The notes under the pieces are model-generated. The model made no database searches. It saw nothing but the letters and a program-made list of their open reading frames with translations, and was not told the DNA's origin. Position numbers and translations under genes: made by a program. A stretch of 64,000 bases of DNA from Diphasiastrum complanatum (taxonomy: Eukaryota; Streptophyta; Lycopodiopsida; Lycopodiales; Lycopodiaceae), in the NCBI GenBank assembly GCA_029204225.1, contig CM055110.1:510077-574076 (forward strand). Reading direction: 5' to 3'. Each line of letters starts with the position of its first letter. Positions within the stretch are counted from its first letter, which is position 1. This document shows, piece by piece, positions 51,876 to 61,135 of this stretch.

Positions 51876-53896
51876 GTATGATGCCCTCTTGCAACTTATG
51901 AGCCTCTCCACTTTAGCCCCTGAGGTTTTTATCCAACATATTTTTCCATGTGAAGGTTGATATAATTTTCATTACTATAATTGTTGTGATGCCTATTTAA
52001 AGAGGCTAAGAATTTGAAGAGTGTACCTACTTTCCAAAGAAAGACTCTCATTTTGTCATGTCATTCCACTCAATTGCCTTCAATATCCACTCAATTGCCT
52101 TCTATTGAAACGTGTAAAGAGATTTTAAGCTTTCAAAGCATATTTCATGGTAATTACACCACAAAGGCTTTGTGATATTTTGGCTTTCACTTGTATTTTG
52201 TTTCTTCATTCACCTTTCTAGATTGAAGAGCAAGTTTTAAGAATGGCCTTCTATTAACATTTTTTTAATTGAATGTTTTGACTTTTCTTTGAAAGGCAAA
52301 GCGTGAGCTCCAGCTCTTGCTTGATCCGAAGACATTGCAACATTCTCACCTTGAAAACTTCATGCTTGATCCGAAGACATTGCAACATTCTAGTTACAAG
52401 ACAAAACTAATTACGTAGATTTTAGTAACTATTTTACTAGATTTTAAACTGCATCCATCAAACTCAAGGTAGAACAACAAATTTTTGAACATAGATTGTC
52501 ATACCAACTTTTTTGCATACAAAGCATGAAAAAGGAAGCCCGAAAAGTAGAGTACGAAGCTTGAGGCCGATTGAGATTGTTAAGTATAACAGGCTTTCAA
52601 TCTTGGGTTCGGAAAAAGCCTACTGTACTTGTGAACCAGTAGGCTTAATGTCTGGTAGAGCAAGATGTTCTTTGAGAGCAATGATAGTAGGTAGACTGCA
52701 GTTGCTACTAAAGTATCAACTCTGGGCCGTGTCGCTGGGAATGTTCCATCCAATGCTTGTAGCATCCATCACATACTCTTCGATTCACAAATACATAAAA
52801 GTGATCCGTTTTTCATGCAATGCCACACATACATTCTCTAAGCTTCTAGATAAAAAAACAGTCCTTGTTTTAGTAAGGCAATCAAATGGCAAACCTCGGA
52901 AACGCTGCCTGCAATGTTTTCTTGCAAAGAAACATGAGAGCCATTCTGCGAAATTGCTTGTTGTCCCTTCACAAAAAAAGAGGAGGAGGAGGAAGCCATC
53001 GCCAGCTGCTCAGCAAAACCTTTTTCTAACTCACACTCTTTCTTTCATTCATTTCAGAAAGAACTGCAAGTTGGAAAGTGTTCTGTTACAGAAAGTCGAT
53101 GTCAATCTAACAAGCAAATGGATTTGCCTTGTTTTGTTGCCGGGAAGATTCCTTCGTTTGGCAAAGGTTGACTTGCTCACTTCTGCCTAATTTGCAAGTG
53201 CAATATTGGCACGTCAAAGGGTAGTTTCACTTTAAAACATATATATGTCATTTGAATGGCAAAATAAAACCCAATCTATTTGAAATATGACCTTACATAC
53301 AAGGTCAATAGTCATGCCATCTATTTGAAATGTGACATTACATACAAGTATATGTATAATCATGATTGAAAGGTTCATATCCTTCAAATATACAAACCAT
53401 GTGAAATCTAAAAAACTGTAAGAACCATTCATTCAATCATATTAAAAAAAATGTTCATACACCCATCAAGCTGAAAGTGAAAGTGAAAGGTTCAGCTGCA
53501 TGTCAAATTCCAAACACCCACCTTCAACAAAATATGCTTTTCAAATTAGGTAAATTACCAAGAATACAAACAGATGAGATGAATACAAAGTTACGTGCCC
53601 ATGAAATATTAACAACTTTCAAAATAGTGTCACTCACTTTTTTGAACGTTTGCCCAAGGCAAAGGCTAATTTATTTATCATATATATTAAAACTATTTTA
53701 GAGAGAGAATGTTGCCATGCCATAAAAATGTTACGCTCTGCCCGCAACAAAATGTCACACTTTTTACAACGCGAAAAGCTAAAAAAATGTGAGAAAGGTC
53801 CTATGCGTGTGAAAAATAACACCTGGAAGCCAATTTTCTTTTTTTTGGGCACACGCTCTCTCTTTTCAAATTCTTTTCCTCCCAGAGCGCGCACGC
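51876..53896. other. No gene recognised
   Basis: AT-rich sequence. A 225-residue plus-strand open frame (52513-53190) starts at TTG and has no recognisable domain; its KKRRRRK stretch comes from a GA-rich run. Duplicated phrases occur near 52310-52400 (TTGATCCGAAGACATTGCAA twice). Confidence 0.4.
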
Positions 53897-53914
53897 TCTC
53901 TCTTTCTCTCTCTC

Positions 53915-53994
<80 letters not shown>
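53897..53994. repeat. (TC)n microsatellite
   Basis: About 98 bp of TC with a few TTTC and TG interruptions near its left end. No LINE sequence was recognised beside it. A pair of GCGGGTCTCTCTCTCCAT phrases follows at about 54010-54080. Confidence 0.92.
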
Positions 53995-53997
<3 letters not shown>

Positions 53998-54059
53998 CGC
54001 GAGCAGGCGGGATGCGGGTCTCTCTCTCCATCGTCTTCTTGCAATATCCATAGCATGAG

Positions 54060-54893
54060 CGGGTCTCTCTCTCCATGTCTTCTTGCTCTCTTCTTTCTGA
54101 TTGCATACGCCAACTGCAATATCCATATCCATATCCATGCTACAAGGTAAGGTTTGTAACTTAAGAAGCTTGAATCCTTTGTTTATGGTTACCTTTACAT
54201 GATTTCACTCTGCTCTGAATTTGTTTACGGTTGTTCACGTTCTTCAGCGTCATCAAGGAAGGAGTATTTCATATGGTCTCCTTTCCATTAACTTCCATGC
54301 TTCCTCAGCGGCCGCTTTGGCAAAATCCATCATCTCTATCAAGCACGAGGGAGCTTCACCAGGCAAGGAAGCCCACTGGAGTCTTCACCACCATCGCGGC
54401 TGAGGCTGCTCCATCGCTGCATCCTCTAGCCATTTGGAACGTTGAACAGGGGGTCTACTGGCAGCAACCTTCAATGCTAGGACAAGAGACCAAAATCATT
54501 TGCATCGCGGATGCAGCTATGATCTGATGTGATGGATCATTGCTGCCATTACAACGTATCACCGACATGCCATTCCAAATCAAATGCAGAGTTGTCATAT
54601 GTTTGTAAGATTATGTGTTGTTGTATATACATTTTTTTATGACATTCTTGGTGTTGTTGCAGATGTCAAAGATCTACATAAATCACAAGACTTTTGTGCG
54701 AGACCTGATGGAGTTATTTTGTTTCAGTGATGATGTGTCTCGCTGCTCCATTTTGTGGTTGATAGAAGCTTATGCGAAATCCATATTTCAGCAACAAAGG
54801 AGAAGATGTTTTCTTCCGAGACAATATCGATTCCTATTAGATGTAGATATGTTACTTAGGAATGTGGCATATGTTTAGAGACATGTTAGTATT
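54060..54893 (+). CDS. Possible unassigned gene, two or three exons
   Basis: Downstream of the pyrimidine tract, the plus strand has [20 protein letters not shown] (54050-54120, hydrophobic, signal-like). A TTCTTCAG acceptor-like site near 54247 precedes [20 protein letters not shown] and [20 protein letters not shown] (to 54525). GTTGTTGCAG near 54661 precedes [19 protein letters not shown] and [20 protein letters not shown], ending at TAG 54878. I do not recognise any of it, and the exon assignment is tentative. It may be a gene, a transposon fragment, or nothing. Confidence 0.25.
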
Positions 54894-55321
54894 GTTAGAC
54901 TTAGTGACTTTGAGCCAATGTTAGAAAACCTGGTGTATGCCCACGTATTGGTTTCTGAATTATCAGATGACATGATGTCTATCTTCTGAAACTGTTCTTG
55001 CTTGAATTTTTTATAACAGTTTGGGTTTTTGTGATGAATGTTTTTGAAACCCACACATTGAATACACACACAGACATACAGGCACACACATCGCTAAATA
55101 AAAGTAAAAACACACACACACACTGAGGAGACCGTATACAATCTTTGGTTTGTGTCCCAAACAGCACCACTCCAGTATTGCACAGACTCATTGCCACCCC
55201 GCCTTTAGACTTTTGGAACAAATGCTATAAACATACAGAATCATAGTTCCTTGGCATTTAGAAAGATATCATTCTAGATGCTCTACATAACGTCTCTCTG
55301 TAGATCATCAACAAAATAATT
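54894..55321. other. No gene recognised
   Basis: AT-rich flank with short CA-rich runs near 55065-55125, ending in the duplication TAATT before the next LTR element. Confidence 0.5.
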
Positions 55322-56148
55322 TGTGAAAAAAGTACAAAATAGACCAAGAGTGGATCCTAATCTGATCCTCAAGAGGGATTGGATGTTAGATTTACTTGAT
55401 CTATCAATCTACATAAGATTAAGATCAATCTAGATCGATTCTAGACATAAAATCCGAACAAGAACAATCATTTATTGAAGGTAAATGTACTTGCTGGTTT
55501 CACACGTGTGAAACACTGTCTGAGTACGGACTCCAACCTAAAAATCAAGTACACATTGATAGAACTTCAAAACAATCAAAACAAATGTAAACAAATGGAG
55601 AGAATCACTCAAAATTGCTTCCAAAACCAAGATTGGTGCACAATGATTATGGCCAAATGTGGCTCTATATATACAATAAATGGGAGCTCGTGGTACTGAT
55701 TATCCCTCTGATCCCACATGTGTGAAGGTGCTTTGTCATATGATGATTCATCATGCAAAACTGACACTTGGACAAAACCGTCTATTTTGAGCACTTTTGG
55801 TCCATTTTCCTTCTATATGGAGATCTACTTGGAAATCTTCTAGAAGTCAAAATTCGCCTACTTCAGCCTATTCCACACATGTGAGATGTCCTCTACACAT
55901 GTGATATGACACCTAACCAAAGGATGTGGCTCATGCAATCAATACATTAATGCCATGTGTCATATGTCTAGAAAACTAGTTTTTGGCCTTTTTAGCCACT
56001 AGAACTTGAATTAAATCATATGTACAATATGATTATGGTACATGACAAGTACAATATTTTCACATGTGGGAACAAGCTCCACACATGTGTAATCATCCTA
56101 TATACATGATTTTTGGCCTCTACCAAGCTTATTTTTGCATTTTTCACA
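55322..56148 (-). repeat. Non-autonomous element, 3' LTR
   Basis: 827 bp. It holds the 18-bp perfect palindrome GTTTCACACGTGTGAAAC at 55497-55514, several CACATGTG sites (near 55716, 55871, 55893, 56060 and 56091), and a minus-strand TGTATATATAG TATA box near 55664-55674. Confidence 0.93.
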
Positions 56149-56271
56149 CTCCTCAAAAAACTAGCTTGATGGAAAACATGATGATCTTGAACTTGACTCC
56201 ATGGGCTGAATTGGTCTTTGCTGGTTCAAAAGGTGTGAAGATCAGCCAATGAGCTTGATGTTGATCTGAAA

Positions 56272-57583
56272 TCACCATATCCATGATAGTGCTTCTTTGA
56301 TGTTGACATCTTTGATGAACTTGAGAGCTTTGCACCATCCTAGTACCTCCAAAATTGATTCCTTCCAATTTTCATGTAGATGCTTGACATCCAAATTGGC
56401 AAGACTATGCATGCTATAATAACAACGTGTTTGCATCATATCTTCATGCTTGTTTACCATGCTAATCTCAGATCCAATGAGGCTAAATACTTCATTATGG
56501 AGATAAGTGTCTTTAGAAGATGATTCACTTACTCTCATAAAGAGTTTACAGTTTGCCTCAATACAAATTTTCAAACTATGAGTGAACAAATCACTTTTGC
56601 TCTTGCATGACTCAAGAGCATACATTTGATGAGGTAACCATTTGCTTTCTAATTGATTTAAAATCAATTTCAACCTTTTAAGGACATCATCTATGTTCTC
56701 AAGAGAGACTTCATACTCAACTAGTATGGCTTTACTCCAATTTTGAGATGCAATGATCTCACTAAAGCAAATTGATTTATCAAATGACATAAGATAAGTA
56801 AGTATGAGATGTATACCACATGAGATATGCTCCTCTTTCCCTTGAAATGTGAGCCACATGGGTTCAACTATGTTTCTTGAGTTTCTTTTTGGAATCACAA
56901 CTTGAGAAGGTCTCTCCTCCTCAATCCTTGGCACACTTGAACCTTGAGATGACTCCTTAAGATCCTCTTCATGATGCTCCTTCTTGATGGAAATCCGAGA
57001 CCTCCATGTCTCATAATGATCACAACAAGTATGATCATTCAATATGCACTTCCTATGATTATCAAGATTACTTATGCTAGAACCATAAGTCCAAAAATCA
57101 CAACAACTTGGCATGATTTTTCTAATATTAAAATCAAAAGGCATTTCCATCTCAATAAGGCTAACTACTTGCTTATGGATATAAGTGTCCACTTTGGATG
57201 CTTCACTTATTTTCATAAGAAGTTTACAACTTGCAATTTTCATCTTTATGAATGAACACATCATTCATGATCTTATTGAAACGAAAAGATCCTACATTAT
57301 GAACATATTTCCATGTCCTTGACTTCATAACTAATGTAAGCTTACAAGGAAAACATATTTTGCTATCTTTTAAGGCATCACACTCAACTAGTATTGCCTT
57401 AATCCACCTTTGAGATACAAAAATCTCTTCAAAGCAAAATGGTTCTTCATAAGTTGACATGATAACATAAATGAAACTATTTTCATTTTGAGATTGCTCT
57501 TTATTCTTGATTGATTTCTCTTGGATAATAACAATAAGTTTGAACTTATCTAAAGTTCCAAGCAAACTACTCCCCAAGGACAT
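56272..57583 (-). pseudogene. Duplicated copia-derived module (two tandem units, one frameshift)
   Basis: Unit 1 (57583 to about 56905) reads YEEPFCFEEIFVSQRWIKAI, ENCKLLMKISEASKVDTYIH and SNLDNHRKCI. Unit 2 (about 56905 to 56272) reads KSICFSEIIASQNWSKAILV, ANCKLFMRVSESSSKDTYLH and LANLDVKHL, in the same order about 680 bp further on. Before unit 2, RNSRNIVEPMWLTFQGK matches RRSSRAKVEPSRLTYQGK of the intact copia, which also continues with SFEEPSNVEDALNSKEWYKA. So each unit begins with the copia pre-RT segment and then has a tail of unknown origin. A frameshift near 57230 splits unit 1. Confidence 0.7.
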
Positions 57584-57631
57584 GAAATAAATCCAAGTTA
57601 CTTTTATGAAAGTGACATCTATCTTTGCATC

Positions 57632-58039
57632 TTAAACCAAAGAATGCACTTCCAAATGAAAAATCTTAAAAGATTTGACATGTGTTGTGATGAACTCTTG
57701 AAGACAAATCTTGCAAGTCCTTGTGAGACTCCAAGCCTCATTCACCTTTCCACAAAGGAAACACCTTCCCTTGGACTTGTCCTTCTTGTATTTGCAATTT
57801 AAAATTGAAACTCCATCCTTCACCTCGGCCCCCTTGCTTTGGTTCTCCTTGGATGGATTGGTCTTCTTTTTGTAGCATCTTGAGAAAATATATCCTTTCT
57901 TGCCACAAAGGTTGTACTTAGGATCCTTTCTTTCCTTCAATAGGATGCCACCTATTGATGCCATGTGAATAAAAGCCTGTGATATGATTCTACAAATGTA
58001 ATTTGTGACTTTCAAGAGACTAGATTTGAACATCTTCAA
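57632..58039 (-). pseudogene. Degenerate gag zinc-knuckle segment
   Basis: The minus-strand frame has YNLCGKKGYIFSRCYKKK, aligning to the copia gag knuckle CYYCSKMGHYASECFKRK but with the first Cys and the His replaced by Tyr. A second Cys-rich stretch, CFLCGKVNEAW, follows. It can no longer bind zinc in the normal way. Confidence 0.6.
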
Positions 58040-59591
58040 TAATCTAGAATGATCTACAAAAGATCTAGCTCACAAACCTAAGAATCAATCTTCACACTAA
58101 TGACTAGTCACTTGGAAACTTTGCTTTGAATATTGAGACAAAAGCACACAAACTCCTATTGGACTCAACAAATTCCAATGACCCTTTCTTTTGAAAGTTG
58201 AAATGGATATGAAAATATTTGACACCTAGATTTTCCTTTTCACTTGACTAGTTATCTCAACACTTGAGATTCTTGAACAAAAGATGGGTTTTGTTTCAAA
58301 CACATGAAAATCAAACTTAATCACTTCTTTTGGACTCACTCTTGATCCAAATAATCTCACTTTTGAGATTTAGAATGAATTTGATTTGATTTGACAACAA
58401 ACTATACCATCAATTTTTCATAAAGCTTAAAAAATTTAGACAACTAGAGATTCACAAAGATCTCAACCATGCATGAATACTCAAATATGGACTCCTTCTC
58501 ATTCTAGACATTCAATGGGATCACAAATTGACCCACACAAAAAAAAAAAAGTTGAATAGAACTAATTTGAGTTTCATACATACTATGTCAATTTTTGCTC
58601 AACAAATTGAATTCAATTACTCCTATTGAATTCCACCAATTACTCTACCTTTTAAGACTTTGAATGAAATTCAAAATCAAAAGTTTTGATTCTTCTCACT
58701 AAGATATTGTGCTTCAAAGATCTAATGCCACTTAGAAATATTTGATCACTTAGGAGAAGACAAATTCTCCACCAATAACAACTCAAAATGAGCTTCTAGA
58801 TTTTGCCCTCTACAAAGGAAGGAACTCTGAGAAAATTGGATCTCTCTTTACACATTTGTCATAGACACCTTAATGACTCTTTTCAAACCTTACAATCACT
58901 CAAACAAATTGAGTAGGGTTGAACAATGTGACTTGGATCTCAATCTCTTTTTCTAGAACTCTCAATTGAAGCCAATCTATGTCAAATTCTACAAAAGATT
59001 TGCATAGATGCTCTATATGCACTAGAAACTCTCAAAGGTTTCACTTGGAAGACAAATCCAAAGATGTTTTCTAGAAAATTGATGCTTCTAAACTTGACCC
59101 TATCACTCTTGAACAAATCTAGAGTGATGGTACAATGGATTTCAACCTCTCACCTTGCATATCACTCCTTAATCTATGATTTTTAGCAAAATCTCTCTCA
59201 ACTTCAACATGCACTCAAAAAATCAGAGAAGATCAATTAATGCACCTTTTTCAAGCTTCAATTTTAATTTTTTGGCTGATCTAATCCAAGAACTAATCAA
59301 GAAATTAGATTCAGTATAGAAAATGCTTGATTTTGCACCAGAAATCACTCAAACTGGGTATGTGAGTCAAATTCTACAAATTTTTGAAATTTCTCAGTCA
59401 AAATCGGAGCTGTACAGCATCACACGTGTGAAAAGGGTTCCTACAGCCCACAACAAGTTCTAGACCAACAATTTTGAGGATATCTATCGGATCCAACTCG
59501 CTACCCAAAATTTGACTAGTTTTCAAAAAACTGCTAATTTTGGCTTTGATTTGGATTAACCCTATCAATTTCAACAAAACCTCTTGTACTT
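58040..59591 (-). other. Long non-coding leader of the non-autonomous element
   Basis: About 1.5 kb of AT-rich sequence with no open frame of note, between gag remnants and primer site. It includes another TCACACGTGTGA palindrome near 59420. Confidence 0.6.
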
Positions 59592-59604
59592 GGCTCTGAT
59601 ACCA
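59592..59604 (-). promoter_or_regulatory. Primer-binding site (initiator tRNA-Met), non-autonomous element
   Basis: The minus strand reads TGGTATCAGAGCC, directly next to the LTR. Confidence 0.92.
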
Positions 59605-60429
59605 TGTGGAAAAAGTACAAAATGGACCAAGAGTGGATCCTAATCTGATCCTCAAGAGGGATTGGATGTTAGATTTAGTTGATCTATCAAGATTAAGATC
59701 AATCTAGATCAATTCTAAACATAAAATCCAAACAAGAACAATCATTTATTGAAGGTAAATGTACTTGCTTGTTTCACACGTGTGAAACAATGTCTGAGTA
59801 CGGACTCCAACTTGAAAATAAAGTACACGTTGATAGAACTTCAAAACAATCAAAACAAATGTAAACATATGGAGAGAATCACTCAAAATTGCTTCCAAAA
59901 CCAAGATTGGTGTCTCACAATGATTATGGCCAAATGTGGCTCTATATATACAATAAATGGGAGCTCGTGGTACTAATCATACCTTTGATCCCACATGTGT
60001 GAAGGTGCTTTGTCATATGATGATTCATCATGCAAAACTGACACTTGGACAAAACCTTCTATTTTGAGCACTTTTGGTCCATTTTCCTTCTATATGGAGA
60101 TCTACTTGGAAATCTTCTAGAAGTCAAAATTCGCCTACTTCAGCCTATTCCACACATGTGAGTTGTCCTCTACACATGTGATATGACACCTAACCAAAGG
60201 ATGTGGCTCATGCAATCAATACATTAATGTCATGTGTCATATGTCTAGAAAACTAGTTTTTGGCCTTTTTAGCCACTAGAACTTGAATTAAATCATATGT
60301 ACAACCTATATGATTATGGTACATGACAAGTACACTATTTTCAAACGTAGGAACAGGCTCCACACATGTGTAATCATCCTATATACATGATTTTTGGCCT
60401 CTACCAAGCTTATTTTTGCATTTTTCACA
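59605..60429 (-). repeat. Non-autonomous element, 5' LTR
   Basis: 825 bp. The same 18-bp palindrome is kept at 59771-59788. Small indels distinguish it from the partner (for example a missing CTACATAAGATTA-type segment near 59690 and an extra ACCTAT near 60302). Confidence 0.93.
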
Positions 60430-60438
60430 TAATTTATG

Positions 60439-61121
60439 TGTAAAAATTACAGCAAATAAGGATCCTAAAACACTTGAAATGATGAGGGAAACAATAGATT
60501 ATGATTTCATAAGATTAGCACAAGTCGAACCATCAAAATCCATCAAAAATCTATGCTTGAACCTCACTAAATGGCCCAAATCCTTGAAGAAGGCTTCACA
60601 CGTGTGAAAGTATGGCCTCCCACAGTCTGAGTACTGTACACCAGACCTACATTCAATCCTATAATCATTAGTAATCACAAGTACTCAAACAATTATGAAC
60701 ATAGAGAGCAATTGCACCATTATGAGAGAAAAAAACATGAAATTGCTTGATTGATTTTGGTGAGATATCATCACCTATATATACATGATCCATCACGGTT
60801 TTGGGCAATTATGAGTAGCCCTAAACCTATCCCTAATGCTAATTTTGGTGGATCTTTCATCCCTACCAAGTTAGGGTTGGAATCTTGGAGATCCCTCAAC
60901 AATGCAAAAATTACCAAAAATAGCTCCTATTTTTTCTCCCTTGTATCTAAGCATAATTTGGACTCATTCCAAAGGTTCTAACACTTAGGTCTACTTGAGA
61001 ACATCCTTATGAATGGAATCCTATGCTATTTGGCACGTGTGACAAGCCACATCATGACCATCTAACTATTTACAAGTCATATGACCAAAACTAGTCAAGC
61101 TAGAATTGTGAATTTTTAACA
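60439..61121 (-). repeat. Copia element 2, 3' LTR
   Basis: 683 bp, nearly identical to the LTRs of copia element 1. It keeps the TTCACACGTGTGAA palindrome at 60595-60608 and the TATATATA box. The purine tract follows at 61122-61132. Confidence 0.95.
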
Positions 61122-61135
61122 CTCCTCCTCACTAT

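Larger units (their letters stand above)
55322..60429 (-). mobile_element. Non-autonomous copia-derived LTR element with duplicated coding module
   Basis: 5,108 bp, with LTRs of 827 and 825 bp starting TGTG(G/A)AAAAA and ending TTTTTCACA, a tRNA-Met primer site, and the perfect duplication TAATT at 55317-55321 and 60430-60434. Several percent LTR divergence makes it older than the copia and gypsy copies. The interior is degenerate: a knuckle-like gag segment, then two tandem copies of a module whose core resembles the sequence just before the copia RT. No integrase, RT catalytic motif or RNase H remains. Shared LTR motifs point to copia elements like those at 40495 and 60439 as relatives and possible helpers. 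Confidence 0.88.

Noticed and set aside
52513-53190. 225-residue plus-strand open frame
   Set aside because: It starts at TTG, has no recognisable domain, and its basic stretch comes from a GA-rich run. There is no exon context.
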